The notes: a model not told the origin generated them from the letters alone. A DNA stretch of 21,680 bases from a virus (IMGVR_UViG_3300025108_000439:1-21680), one strand, 5' to 3'; counted from the first letter of the stretch, positions 1-8,010 are shown. Numbers and translations are program-made.

Positions 1-1037
1 CAACAGGCCCAAAAGGTGACACTGGTGATACAGGACCAACAGGTGCTACAGGACCAGCAGGAGCAAACAGTACTGTAGCAGGACCGCAAGGACCAGCAGG
101 TAATACAGGTCCAACTGGACCGCAGGGTGATACTGGTGCTACAGGACCACAGGGTGCAACTGGACCAGCAGGTGGTGGACTAGCAGATGTAGTTTCAGAC
201 ACATCACCTCAACTAGGTGGCAACTTAGATGTTAACGGTAAAGACATTGTAACTCTAAGTAATGGTGATATAGATTTAGATCCAAATGGAACAGGTGTTG
301 TAGTATTCAAAGGTAATGCTACTAAAGGTTCAGGACAGTTTAAATTAAATTGTGAGAATAACTCACACGGTATAACAATTAAAGGCCCGGCTCATAGTGC
401 TGGTGCAAACTATACATTAACATTGCCAACAACAGACGGTGATGCAGATCAAGTATTAAAAACAGATGGTTCAGGTGGCCTATCATGGGTTGACCAATCA
501 GGTGGTGGCGGTGGTGCAACTGCATTAAATGGATTAACAGATGTTAGTACAGCAGGTGTAACATCAGGACAAGTATTAAAATATAACGGTACCAGTTGGG
601 CACCAGCGGCAGATAATAACAGCGGCGGTGGTGGCGGATCAGGTGCTAAAGTATTAAGATTCAAACTAAACTATGATAGTTCGGGTAACTTAACATCAAC
701 ATCTAATCTAAGCACAGGAATAAGTAGTGCTATTATTGATAGTGCTAGTGGTGGCGACATGACTATAACATTCGATAGCGGTACTTATAATTATCCTCCA
801 GGTTCTGTAATGGCATATGGATATGACTACGTCAACAATGTCTACTTACTGGTACCAATGTCAACTACAATGGGATTGAGACAAATAGCAGGCGGTGGTT
901 CATCAGGTTCACCTACTTTGTTTAACGGCAGTTCAGCAGTTGCAGTAAAGTTGAGATTACGTGAAGCAGAAACAGGAGCCAGTAGAAGTTTTGGAACAAC
1001 TACTCATGCCTGGATTCAGTTCACAATGTATGATTAA
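1..1037 (+). CDS. Collagen-repeat virion (tail fibre-like) protein, 5' partial
   Basis: The reading frame is open from the left edge (first full codon at position 3) to the TAA at 1035-1037, so the start lies outside the window. The visible part begins with about 60 residues of Gly-X-Y collagen-like triplets ([12 protein letters not shown]), then a Thr/Gly/Asp-rich region with the phrases [19 protein letters not shown] and [20 protein letters not shown], which I know as recurrent linkers in marine phage tail and fibre proteins. Gly-rich runs (GGGGG) lead into a roughly 135-residue C-terminal domain of beta-rich character. Its place just upstream of two more repeat-rich virion genes supports a structural role, such as fibre or surface appendage. 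The exact role in the particle is inference. A TTG near 423 is only an internal codon of this frame, not the start. Confidence 0.85.
   Translation, partial: TGPKGDTGDTGPTGATGPAGANSTVAGPQGPAGNTGPTGPQGDTGATGPQGATGPAGGGLADVVSDTSPQLGGNLDVNGKDIVTLSNGDIDLDPNGTGVVVFKGNATKGSGQFKLNCENNSHGITIKGPAHSAGANYTLTLPTTDGDADQVLKTDGSGGLSWVDQSGGGGGATALNGLTDVSTAGVTSGQVLKYNGTSWAPAADNNSGGGGGSGAKVLRFKLNYDSSGNLTSTSNLSTGISSAIIDSASGGDMTITFDSGTYNYPPGSVMAYGYDYVNNVYLLVPMSTTMGLRQIAGGGSSGSPTLFNGSSAVAVKLRLREAETGASRSFGTTTHAWIQFTMYD
3..182 (+). repeat. Collagen-like Gly-X-Y triplet repeat region
   Basis: In the frame starting at position 3, glycine recurs at every third codon ([20 protein letters not shown] and onward) with one short interruption (ANSTVA). 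At DNA level this is a degenerate 9-nt period built from ggt/gga plus ccn/acn codons. It continues beyond the left edge. Such repeats probably form a trimeric rod and are prone to length change by slippage or recombination. Confidence 0.9.
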
Positions 1038-1052
1038 AATAGGAATTCAATA

Positions 1053-3083
1053 GTGGCTTTGATTAATTACAAAAGCAGTCAAATAAAACTAAATCATCCT
1101 AATAAAGTATTAGGTGTTTCAGTATCAGCGATTACAGGAAAAAATTACTGGGACCATCAAAACGGTTCAGGAGACATTTGGTACTCCGGTTCTGGTAGTA
1201 AGAAATATTATCAATGGACTATTACACTTACTGTAACAAGTCAAAATCACGGTTCACATTTAAGCAGAGATGACTTCACTTATAATGGATTAGATGTCGC
1301 TGTAGGCGACTGGATAGCAGGAGCAACCACTGGCCAATGTGTTAAAGTTGTCAGTATAGATAGTAAAACAACGAACACGGTTACATGTGTTGTTGAGGAT
1401 TGGTTGCGTTATAACACCTTTAAAGCAAGTGATGGTAACGGTATATTCGGCACAGGTTCTGCTATTATATTCTCATTAAACGAATTAGGTCTACCAATGT
1501 TAGATCCATTACCTACTACAGCGGCTAGCAGTTTTTATGCTACAGTAATGAGTAGGTTCCAATACTTGAATCCAAGTTTAAATTATGTACTAGAAAAAAC
1601 CTCACATGGGTTTAACAAAGGCGATGTAATATGTGCTGATGCTTCTGGTTATGTTAAAGCAACATCATCAACAATGGCTAAAATGATCGGCATAGTAGTT
1701 GAAGATGGTCCAGGTCCTAACATGTTTATGGTTTCACCTAACAGTAGAATAATTGACTTCGAACCAGGCATACCAGGAAGTAGAGGCGACTACATTTATG
1801 TTGACACTGACGGTGATCTAACAACAACTGATACAGGTAAAATTGCATTCTTAAAAATACAAGATTCTATACCAACACTTTTAGAAGGAACAGTAGACGG
1901 ACCTACTGTACCAGATGGGCATGTACTAAAACTAAATGGTACAACAATTACATTTGCAGGTACTGGCGGTGCTAACGCAACAATAAGTCAAATGACTAGT
2001 ACTATTAACAATGGTACAAGTACACATAGCACTACAGCAAGTACAGTACCAACAAAGAATATTGTAAGCAGTGATGCTGATAGTACAGCATACGGATTAG
2101 TAGGTGGTTACCCATCGTTTGCCGCTTCATTTAATAGTGGATCTGGTGTGACGACAGTAACGTTTAGTACGACAACTGGCGGACAGTCCAAGTACGGTGC
2201 CGCAGTTTCTATACCAAGCGACATGGCAAAAGATATCAATGACGAAGGCATACCTAATCTAACAGCAAGTGCCAATAGTGCAGATACTCAACTAACACTC
2301 ACTGAAGCAAATGGTAATACAATAACTATTGCTAATGTAACAAGTGATACTAATGGTAATCCTTTTGTAGGTGGTAGTAATATATCAGGTTTAAATGCTA
2401 CAACAAATGGACCAGGTACAAGCAGACTAAATTTAACAAGAACAGATGGTGGCGAAATATTAATTTACGAAGGCACCGAACACTTTAGAGTAAACACAGG
2501 AATTGCTAGTGGACATAACGGTATGTACCCATTAGCATTAAATGTAGAACAAGGTATCAGAGCAGGTTCAGTTACAGTTGTTAACAACATAGCCGCAAGG
2601 AATAACTTAACAGCACAAACAGGTGATCAGGCTCATGTACTTACGGCGGCAGATGGCGAATGGGCATTATACTTATATGATGGCAGTAGTTGGGTTAAAA
2701 TATCTGATGCTGACAGTAGTGTAGTTGATGCTAGAACATTGACATCTACATTTACTATGCCAATAAGCGGTTTTGGAACTGCTACAACTAACACACTTGG
2801 TAATATATCACCAGGTGGTAAAATAACTTCGGTTGCTATTGAAGTAACCACAGCATTCACAGGCTACTCAGGTGGTACACCTAGTATTGAAATTGGTACT
2901 ACAGCAGACCCTGATCAGTTTGTAGATGATCCAAGTAATGACTTAACAGAAGTAATGACATTCATGCCTAACTCAGAGCATGTACACCCTTCAACAGAGA
3001 CGCAGGACCTAGAGGTAAAAGCAAGATGTAATCACTATGGAGCATCCGCTGGAGTAGTAACTGTTAAGCTCACATATATCTAA
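1053..3083 (+). CDS. Large virion structural protein (tail/fibre-like), 676 aa
   Basis: The GTG start at 1053 has an AGGA-type ribosome binding site at about 1040-1044 and lies 15 bases after the upstream stop. The protein is rich in Thr, Ser, Gly and Asn and poor in Cys, as phage appendage proteins are. Residues about 160-250 (HGFNKGDVICADASGYVKAT and following) look like a small surface-decoration module. Around residues 505-555 is an IAARNNL...GDQAHVLTAADGEWALYLYDGSSWVKI phrase that recurs in marine phage tail proteins. The C-terminal 115 or so residues (TSVAIEVTTAFTGYSGGTPS onward, ending VTVKLTYI) resemble the end of the 1116-residue protein downstream, suggesting a shared terminal domain. 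It is probably cotranscribed with the partial gene upstream. I cannot assign a T4 equivalent. Confidence 0.85.
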   Translation: MALINYKSSQIKLNHPNKVLGVSVSAITGKNYWDHQNGSGDIWYSGSGSKKYYQWTITLTVTSQNHGSHLSRDDFTYNGLDVAVGDWIAGATTGQCVKVVSIDSKTTNTVTCVVEDWLRYNTFKASDGNGIFGTGSAIIFSLNELGLPMLDPLPTTAASSFYATVMSRFQYLNPSLNYVLEKTSHGFNKGDVICADASGYVKATSSTMAKMIGIVVEDGPGPNMFMVSPNSRIIDFEPGIPGSRGDYIYVDTDGDLTTTDTGKIAFLKIQDSIPTLLEGTVDGPTVPDGHVLKLNGTTITFAGTGGANATISQMTSTINNGTSTHSTTASTVPTKNIVSSDADSTAYGLVGGYPSFAASFNSGSGVTTVTFSTTTGGQSKYGAAVSIPSDMAKDINDEGIPNLTASANSADTQLTLTEANGNTITIANVTSDTNGNPFVGGSNISGLNATTNGPGTSRLNLTRTDGGEILIYEGTEHFRVNTGIASGHNGMYPLALNVEQGIRAGSVTVVNNIAARNNLTAQTGDQAHVLTAADGEWALYLYDGSSWVKISDADSSVVDARTLTSTFTMPISGFGTATTNTLGNISPGGKITSVAIEVTTAFTGYSGGTPSIEIGTTADPDQFVDDPSNDLTEVMTFMPNSEHVHPSTETQDLEVKARCNHYGASAGVVTVKLTYI

Positions 3084-3088
3084 AAAAC

Positions 3089-3096
3089 GATAAATA
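3089..3096 (+). promoter_or_regulatory. T4-type late promoter (GATAAATA)
   Basis: GATAAATA lies 58 bases upstream of the ATG of the 1116-residue virion gene. It matches the T4 gp55-dependent late consensus TATAAATA except at the first base. The start site expected about 6-7 bases downstream (about 3102) falls at the beginning of a small inverted repeat. Confidence 0.7.
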
Positions 3097-3100
3097 CAAG

Positions 3101-3126
3101 TAACACAAATCATTTTGAATGTGTTA
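3101..3126 (+). other. 5'-leader inverted repeat downstream of late promoter
   Basis: TAACACA (3101-3107) and TGTGTTA (3120-3126) form a perfect 7-bp inverted repeat with a 12-base loop, at or next to the predicted late transcript 5' end. It may form a 5'-terminal stem-loop on the mRNA. The stem is short and AT-rich, so chance is possible. Confidence 0.4.
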
Positions 3127-3153
3127 TGCATAATACAATTTTAGGAGAAACAA

Positions 3154-6100
3154 ATGGCTGATATTAAGAACTTTGGTATAAAAGGTCTTTCTTCAGACGT
3201 GCAAATGGGTAAAAGCGGCGGTCGTTTAAAATACGACAGCGGCAATAATCAATTTGATTTTACTCAGTCCAATGGGTCAACACTAGAGAACGTAAGGTTC
3301 GGTAGTGTTACCGCAGGTACATGGACGGGCACGGCTATTGGATCTCAGTACGGTGGTACTGGGCAAGACTTTAGTAGCAGTTCAGGTATTATCAAAGTCT
3401 CAGGCGGTACATTTAGTGCAGGCTCGGCGATATCTTTAACATCAGAAGTAAGCGGCACTTTGCCTATTGCTAATGGTGGTACAGGTGGAACAACGGCGGC
3501 TGGTGCTAGAACTGGTTTAGGACTTGGTAGTATTGCTACACAAGACATAACAAACGTAACACTGACAGGTGGTACAATTAACGGAGTCATCATCGGTGGT
3601 TCAACTGCCGCGGCAGGCTCTTTCACAACAATAAACGCCTCCGGCGCAATTACTGGTGACTTAACTGGTAATGCCGATACGGCAACTGCACTAGCAACTG
3701 GTAGAACTATCGGTATGACAGGTGACATGACATGGACATCAGCATCGTTTGATGGTTCAGGTAATGTAACAGGTGCAGGTACATTAGCAACAGTTAACAG
3801 TGACGTAGGATCGTTTGGTACAACCACAGCAATTCCAGTAGTTACAGTTAATGCTAAAGGTTTAGTTACAGCAGTTAGTACTGCAAGTATCTCAACAAAC
3901 TTAACTATTGCGGCAGACAGTGGAAGTAATGACACAGTAGCATTAGGTACTGATACATTAACTTTTGAAGGTACTTCAAACGAGATAGAAACAGCAGTAT
4001 CTAACAACAAGATTACTATTGGTCTACCAAGTGATGTAACAATAGGTAACGACTTAACAGTTACTGGTACACTTAACTCAGATGATATTACATCATCAAC
4101 AGTTACAATTACTGGTGATGCAGTAGTTTCAGGAACTTTAACAGTAAATGGAACAACTACTACAGTAAACAGTACAACAGTACAAGTAGACGACCCAACA
4201 TTTGAACTAGGTGATCCTGGTATAAGTGCTGATGACAACTTGGACAGAGGTATTAAATTTAACTGGCACAATGGATCAGCGGCAAAGACAGGTTTCTTTG
4301 GTTATGATGATTCAGCAAGTGAGTTTGTATTCATAGCAGATGCTACTGATAATTCAAACACATTCACTGGTACAGCATCAGACATTAGAGTTGGTGATAT
4401 AGCCGGTGGTGCAATAGTAGGTACTTCATTAACAGGCGCCAGTGGTGCTTCAATTACTGAATTCAGTACAGATGGAACACTAGCAGGTAACAGTGATACA
4501 GCAACTCCAACTGAAAAAGCAGTTAAAACTTATGTTGATACACAACTAACAGCTCAAGACTTAGACTTCCAAGGCGACAGTGGTGGAGCACTTGCTATTG
4601 ATTTAGACAGTGAAACATTAACTATTGCAGGTGGAACAGGATTAAGTTCAGTAGGTTCAGGCAATGGCGTAACAATAAACCTAGATAACACAGCAGTAAC
4701 GGCTGGTTCATATGGTACAACTACAGCAATTCCAGTATTAACAATTGATGCACAAGGTAGAGTTACAGCGGCTAGTACAGCGGCTATTTCTACTTCTTGG
4801 ACATTAACAGGTGATTCAGGAACACAAACTGTAGCAGGTGGAGATACTGTTGACATAGCAGGTGGTACTAATATTACTACTGTAGCAGGTGCAACAGATA
4901 CATTAACTGTAAACCTAGATACTACCTTAACAGGTATGACAGCAGGTACATTTAGTGGTGCAGTAACAGCCGGATCATTAACTGACGGTACAGCAACTTT
5001 AGCCTCTGGTTCTATAACTGGTGGTGTAGCAGGTACATTTAGTGGCTCATTAGAAGGTGGTACATTAACAGATGGTACATTAAGTATTAACTCTGGTAGT
5101 ATTACTTCAGGTGTTGCAGGTACATTTAGTGGTGTAGTAACAGGTGGTTCATTTACAGATGGTACAGCAACATTAAACGCAGGATCATTAACTGGTTTAG
5201 TTAATACAACTGCCAGTGGTGCAGTAACAGGTGGTAGTTTAACTGACGGTACTTTAACTGTAACTGGTGGTGCTATTACAGGTGCAACTAACGTAACAGC
5301 AAGTGGAACAGTACAGTTTGGATCATTAAGCGATGGTTCTATTACAGCAACAGGTTTCCAAACATCACTTACAGATAGCGATACTATTATCCCTACTTCA
5401 GGTGCTGTTAAAGACTATGTTGATGCAGTGGCAACAGCGGCTGACTTAGACTTCCAAGGCGATGCCGGTGGTGCTTTAAGTATTGATTTAGATAGTGAAA
5501 CACTTGATATTGCTGGTGGTAGTAACATTACTACAACTGGTTCAGGTAACACACTAACAGTAGCCTTAGATGCAACAGTAAGTGGATTAACATCAGTTAG
5601 TGCAACTACATTAACAGACGGTACAGCAAGTTTAAGCTCAGGTGCTTTAACTGGTATTACTGATTTAACAACATCAGGTAACATGATTGTTGGTGGTAAC
5701 TTAACAGTAAGTGGTACAACTACTTCTGTAAACAGTACTAACACAACGATTGCTGATACATTGGTTGTATTACAATCAGGTTTAACAGGTGCTAACCCTA
5801 ATGACATTGGTCACATATACGAAAGAGGCTCCGATGGTAACAACGGATTCTTTGGTTGGGATCAAAGTGCTGACAGGTTTATGGCGGCAACTACAACAGC
5901 AGACGGTTCAGGTACTGGAGACTTAACTCTTACAGCGGCTGGATTAGAAGTTGGTGCATTAGTGGCAACAGGCGTAACAGCATCAGGTGTTGTAAGTTTT
6001 GGTACTTTAACCGACTCAGGTGAAAGCATTGCAGTAACTAAGTTTGTTGATGAAGCAGACGGAATTACAAATAACAACAATGATACTAGTATTCCAACAT

Positions 6101-6504
6101 CAGCGGCAGTTATCGACTATGTTGAAAACAATGGCGGCGACGGGCTTATGCTTCGTCAAGCACTTGTATCAGGTTCAACTACAATTAACACAGGTGCTAT
6201 GCCAAATGTTAGTGGTAGAACTTACTACGCAAGTAAAGTTGTTATCAAAATTGGTACTGCATTTAGTGGTGGATCATTTAACCAAATTCTTGTTAAAGAG
6301 AATGGCGGTGCAGGTGATTCATTAGTAGCGGCGGATGACGCAGATGCGGCAACAGCCGGAACTTATATCGTAGAATTAGATGGTGATTTAGAACTAACTA
6401 AGAATGCGGCAGTACAAGTTCAGTTTATGCAGAGCAATGGCTCTACAGCGGCAACTACTACAGCAGGTGCTGGTACAATTACTGTACATTACAACTACGT
6501 TTAA
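3154..6504 (+). CDS. Repeat-rich long fibre-like virion protein, 1116 aa
   Basis: The ATG at 3154 has an AGGAG ribosome binding site at about 3143-3147 and a late promoter upstream. The protein is almost entirely Gly/Thr/Ser/Ala/Asp with very few charged or aromatic residues. It carries several repeat systems: GTTTAIPV..T..A.G.VTA.STA twice (residues about 223 and 520), a 42-residue AVK-YVD...DLDFQGD block twice, and five 29-residue units at residues about 597-741. Two modules near residues 340-420 and 840-925 share NSTT...GFFG.D.SA..F, a phrase I associate with structural proteins of marine T4-like phages. The C-terminal 110 or so residues form a separate beta-rich domain ending ITVHYNYV, related in layout to the end of the preceding gene's product. 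Translation stops just before a strong terminator. The most likely role is a fibre or surface appendage; the T4 equivalent is not clear. Confidence 0.88.
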   Translation: MADIKNFGIKGLSSDVQMGKSGGRLKYDSGNNQFDFTQSNGSTLENVRFGSVTAGTWTGTAIGSQYGGTGQDFSSSSGIIKVSGGTFSAGSAISLTSEVSGTLPIANGGTGGTTAAGARTGLGLGSIATQDITNVTLTGGTINGVIIGGSTAAAGSFTTINASGAITGDLTGNADTATALATGRTIGMTGDMTWTSASFDGSGNVTGAGTLATVNSDVGSFGTTTAIPVVTVNAKGLVTAVSTASISTNLTIAADSGSNDTVALGTDTLTFEGTSNEIETAVSNNKITIGLPSDVTIGNDLTVTGTLNSDDITSSTVTITGDAVVSGTLTVNGTTTTVNSTTVQVDDPTFELGDPGISADDNLDRGIKFNWHNGSAAKTGFFGYDDSASEFVFIADATDNSNTFTGTASDIRVGDIAGGAIVGTSLTGASGASITEFSTDGTLAGNSDTATPTEKAVKTYVDTQLTAQDLDFQGDSGGALAIDLDSETLTIAGGTGLSSVGSGNGVTINLDNTAVTAGSYGTTTAIPVLTIDAQGRVTAASTAAISTSWTLTGDSGTQTVAGGDTVDIAGGTNITTVAGATDTLTVNLDTTLTGMTAGTFSGAVTAGSLTDGTATLASGSITGGVAGTFSGSLEGGTLTDGTLSINSGSITSGVAGTFSGVVTGGSFTDGTATLNAGSLTGLVNTTASGAVTGGSLTDGTLTVTGGAITGATNVTASGTVQFGSLSDGSITATGFQTSLTDSDTIIPTSGAVKDYVDAVATAADLDFQGDAGGALSIDLDSETLDIAGGSNITTTGSGNTLTVALDATVSGLTSVSATTLTDGTASLSSGALTGITDLTTSGNMIVGGNLTVSGTTTSVNSTNTTIADTLVVLQSGLTGANPNDIGHIYERGSDGNNGFFGWDQSADRFMAATTTADGSGTGDLTLTAAGLEVGALVATGVTASGVVSFGTLTDSGESIAVTKFVDEADGITNNNNDTSIPTSAAVIDYVENNGGDGLMLRQALVSGSTTINTGAMPNVSGRTYYASKVVIKIGTAFSGGSFNQILVKENGGAGDSLVAADDADAATAGTYIVELDGDLELTKNAAVQVQFMQSNGSTAATTTAGAGTITVHYNYV
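4510..5520 (+). repeat. Paired 126-bp in-frame direct repeat (4510-4635 and 5395-5520)
   Basis: The two copies have the same length (42 codons) with no insertion or deletion. Each runs from an AVK-x-YVD segment through DLDFQGD.GGAL.IDLDSETL.IAGG. The bases between them hold other repeats of the same fibre gene. A third, shorter echo (TSAAVIDYVENN) lies near 6096-6130. The copies are diverged at third positions, so the duplication is old or has been kept under protein-level selection. Confidence 0.85.
4942..5376 (+). repeat. Five tandem 87-bp (29-residue) repeats in the fibre gene
   Basis: Units start at 4942, 5029, 5116, 5203 and 5290, an exact 87-bp period. The first three begin with the same 12 bases coding AGTF, followed by SG; the last two begin NTTASG and NVTASG. 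Each unit contains a (G/F)GSLTDGT-like core and ends near a Gly-Ser/Ala-(I/L)-T-G turn. Regular spacing without indels suggests a repeating beta-structural rung in a fibre shaft. Confidence 0.88.
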
Positions 6505-6527
6505 TAGTTAATTTAACTTAAAACATT

Positions 6528-6557
6528 AAAATACCTCACTTTAGTGGGGTATTTTTT
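6528..6557 (+). terminator. Rho-independent terminator after the fibre gene
   Basis: A 9-bp stem (ATACCTCAC at 6531-6539 with GTGGGGTAT at 6544-6552, one G-T pair) closes a TTTA loop and runs into a T tract. It lies 24 bases after the stop codon of the 1116-residue virion gene. Confidence 0.9.
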
Positions 6558-6567
6558 TGGCTAAAGT

Positions 6568-6575
6568 GATAAATA
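6568..6575 (+). promoter_or_regulatory. T4-type late promoter (GATAAATA)
   Basis: GATAAATA lies just after the terminator and 52 bases before the ATG at 6628. Together these isolate the small downstream gene as its own late unit. The same bases are part of a wider inverted repeat, GTGATAAA (6566-6573) with TTTATCAC (6597-6604). Confidence 0.7.
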
Positions 6576-6583
6576 ATAGTAAC

Positions 6584-6602
6584 GATAAAGATATTCTTTA
6601 TC
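6584..6602 (+). other. Compact stem-loop at predicted 5' end of a late mRNA
   Basis: GATAAAGA (6584-6591) and TCTTTATC (6595-6602) are a perfect 8-bp inverted repeat with a 3-base loop. It begins about 2-3 bases after the start site expected from the late promoter at 6568-6575, and ends about 10 bases before the GGGAGA ribosome binding site. A role in mRNA protection is inference. Confidence 0.5.
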
Positions 6603-6627
6603 ACATAAACATTTGGGAGAATTAAAA

Positions 6628-6921
6628 ATGGCACAGACTAAAGTAAACGGTTTTACTAAAGACTTAAACGGTTTCGGAAGAGACATTCACGTGGCTACAG
6701 CCACTCACGCAGGTGCAGGTGGAATGACACAGGCTAAGATGGATGGTCTTATCCAAGCACTTCAAAACTTGAACTACTCAGTTACAGGTATTGACGGCTT
6801 TGCAGTAGCGGCTACAACAGCAGTACATGTTGCGTACGAAGGTGGACCAGCAGTTGCTGATGATTCATCAGACGCATTTGGACAGGCTGGTGTTGCATGG
6901 GCAGGCGTTTGCGACTTCTAA
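6628..6921 (+). CDS. Small late protein, unknown (97 aa)
   Basis: The start is ATG 6628, with the GGGAGA ribosome binding site at 6615-6620. A TTG at 6613 in the same frame overlaps that site and is not chosen. The 97-residue product begins MAQTKVNGFTKDLNGFGRDI and has an Ala/Gly/Val-rich middle with no clear membrane segment, cysteine cluster or catalytic motif. It sits alone between two terminators with its own late promoter and a 5' stem-loop. That arrangement suits a protein made in large amount late in infection, such as a minor or decoration virion protein, but nothing in its sequence proves this. Confidence 0.85.
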   Translation: MAQTKVNGFTKDLNGFGRDIHVATATHAGAGGMTQAKMDGLIQALQNLNYSVTGIDGFAVAATTAVHVAYEGGPAVADDSSDAFGQAGVAWAGVCDF

Positions 6922-6945
6922 GATTAGTATAAACTATATAGAATT

Positions 6946-6974
6946 AAAAAGCACACTTAGGTGTGCTTTTTTTT
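6946..6974. terminator. Bidirectional terminator between convergent genes
   Basis: A 6-bp perfect stem, GCACAC (6951-6956) with GTGTGC (6961-6966), has a TTAG loop and is flanked by AAAAA on the left and eight T on the right. It reads as a rho-independent terminator on the + strand (after the gene ending at 6921) and on the - strand (after the ferredoxin gene, whose stop is at 6981-6983). Confidence 0.88.
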
Positions 6975-6980
6975 GACTTG

Positions 6981-7304
6981 TTATTCTGCTAGGATTAGAT
7001 CTATTGCTTCTTGTGTTGAATAGGGTGAGGCTTCAGCCATAGCAGGTTGCTGATCAATAATGTTTTTGTATTCTTCTACTTTTTCTGCGTTAATGGCTAT
7101 AAAAGGAATTTGATCTGCTGGTAGTTCATCCTCACTCCAAATAGCATCAACCGGACATGCTGGTTCACACAACGCACAGTCAATACATTCATCTGGATCA
7201 ATGACAAGCATGTTTGGGCCTTCATAAAAACAGTCTACAGGACAAACAGTTACACACTCAGTATCTTTACAGCCAACGCAAGGGCTTCCTACTACAAATG
7301 TCAT
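6981..7304 (-). CDS. fdxA: 7Fe ferredoxin ([3Fe-4S][4Fe-4S], FdxA type)
   Basis: The 107-residue product is a close match to the bacterial seven-iron ferredoxin family typified by Azotobacter FdI, a soluble one-electron carrier. The cysteines lie as in that family: C9, C17 and C50 for the [3Fe-4S] cluster; C21, C40, C43 and C46 for the [4Fe-4S] cluster; C12 and C25 are the extra conserved cysteines. The phrases [12 protein letters not shown] and [15 protein letters not shown] are diagnostic, and the length matches the family. No ligand is missing, so it should be functional. Its ATG directly follows the TAA of the gene before it (no gap), with an AAGGA site at about 7312-7316, so the two are cotranscribed from the late promoter at 7895-7902. 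This is a cellular metabolic gene within a phage structural/late region, presumably host-derived. Its electron partner is not evident; the neighbouring product is one candidate. Confidence 0.93.
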   Translation of the reverse strand: MTFVVGSPCVGCKDTECVTVCPVDCFYEGPNMLVIDPDECIDCALCEPACPVDAIWSEDELPADQIPFIAINAEKVEEYKNIIDQQPAMAEASPYSTQEAIDLILAE

Positions 7305-7889
7305 TTACGATGTCCTTGGTAACATGTGGTATGAGTGTGTAAAAAACATAGCCTTTTTCTTAGATAAGTTGGGAGTGAATCCCCACGGTATATGTGCTGG
7401 GAAGAATACTACCTTCCATGGTTGGTACTTGATAAAATGTGTGTACTCTTGTACATCAGGGTCTGGTGTAGCATACAATTTTGTATCTAACGAATCTAGA
7501 TATAAGTTACTCGTAGTCTCATCTCCTTCAACAAATACAACACACTGATACCAACGCATTCTATTTATACTAGCAGGTATGTTCATACCCGAATCTATAC
7601 ACACCAACTGGTTCTCACAGCTCTCTAAGTTTTGCAACCCTGCTGGTAATTGAAAATGGTTTACAACATTATCAAAAAACATTTTACTACACAACTGGCT
7701 AAGGCTAAACACACTATCTGTAACTTTTTGTATCTTTGTAATGTGTCCAAAATGTAACTTTACCTTGTGCATATTAGCAAATTGCTGTAACACCATTGCT
7801 TTCATTTCGTTATCTAGCTCTAATTTACCCTCAAAAACCCAGTTAGGGAATACAGGATAAGTGGACATTGAGGGTGCAGTTTTCTTCAT
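7305..7889 (-). CDS. Unrecognised protein, faintly 2OG-Fe(II) oxygenase-like (194 aa)
   Basis: The frame could extend to a TTG at 7955, but that overlaps the divergent sigma70 promoter. I chose ATG 7889 because a perfect late promoter (TATAAATA, 7902-7895) lies exactly 5 bases upstream, implying a leaderless mRNA; ATG 7868 (protein beginning MSTYPVFPNW) is the alternative. Neither has a clear ribosome binding site. The C-terminal part (KVVFFPAHIPWGFTPN followed by S-K-K-K-A-M-F-F-T) recalls the FPxxxPH.V.PN.S strand of small phage 2OG-Fe(II) oxygenases, and the opening YPVFPNWVFEGKL recalls their N-terminus. However, I see no HxD pair and the usual histidine in that strand is replaced by Trp, so an active iron site is doubtful. 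It abuts the ferredoxin gene in one transcript, which hints at a linked role. Function is unassigned. Confidence 0.75.
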   Translation of the reverse strand: MKKTAPSMSTYPVFPNWVFEGKLELDNEMKAMVLQQFANMHKVKLHFGHITKIQKVTDSVFSLSQLCSKMFFDNVVNHFQLPAGLQNLESCENQLVCIDSGMNIPASINRMRWYQCVVFVEGDETTSNLYLDSLDTKLYATPDPDVQEYTHFIKYQPWKVVFFPAHIPWGFTPNLSKKKAMFFTHSYHMLPRTS

Positions 7890-7894
7890 ACTTG

Positions 7895-7902
7895 TATTTA
7901 TA
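7895..7902 (-). promoter_or_regulatory. T4-type late promoter (TATAAATA), leftward
   Basis: On the - strand TATAAATA is a perfect match to the T4 late consensus. Five bases separate it from the ATG at 7889, so the expected start site falls on or next to the initiation codon. It should drive the two-gene ferredoxin cassette that ends at the bidirectional terminator near 6950. Confidence 0.72.
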
Positions 7903-7948
7903 CACTTAGACCATAGTAATATAGCGGTTTTGGCATCGTAGAAAAAGG

Positions 7949-7976
7949 TTGACAAATCCTAGAATCTTGCTATAAT
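7949..7976 (+). promoter_or_regulatory. Sigma70-like extended -10 promoter
   Basis: TTGACA (7949-7954) and TATAAT (7971-7976) are both perfect, separated by 16 bases, with a TGC extended -10 at 7968-7970. It precedes the gene at 8011. The same GGTTGACA-N16-TATAAT layout recurs at 9066, 9345 and 15468. A TATAAATT at 7982-7989 just downstream is one base off a late promoter. Confidence 0.85.
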
Positions 7977-8010
7977 AGTTGTATAAATTAATAAAAAGGT
8001 AGGAGTTTTT

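Noticed and set aside
3-182. Short tandem repeats as a CRISPR array or regulatory DNA repeat
   Set aside because: The 9-nt period is fully explained by in-frame Gly-X-Y coding triplets; there are no fixed repeats with unique spacers.
3345-4271. Long open frame (308 codons) on the - strand inside the fibre gene
   Set aside because: It is a mirror of the Thr/Gly/Val-rich repeat codons of the + strand gene, with no promoter, no ribosome binding site and low-complexity Val/Pro/Ser composition. Similar mirrors at 4554-4856, 5415-5807 and 5862-6080 were dropped for the same reason.
7305-7955. Longer version of the leftward gene from a TTG at 7955
   Set aside because: It overlaps the divergent sigma70 promoter at 7949-7976, lacks a ribosome binding site, and the perfect late promoter at 7895-7902 lies inside the extension.
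7982-7989. TATAAATT downstream of the 7949 promoter as a late promoter
   Set aside because: The last base, strongly kept as A in the other late sites here, is T; noted within the promoter entry only.
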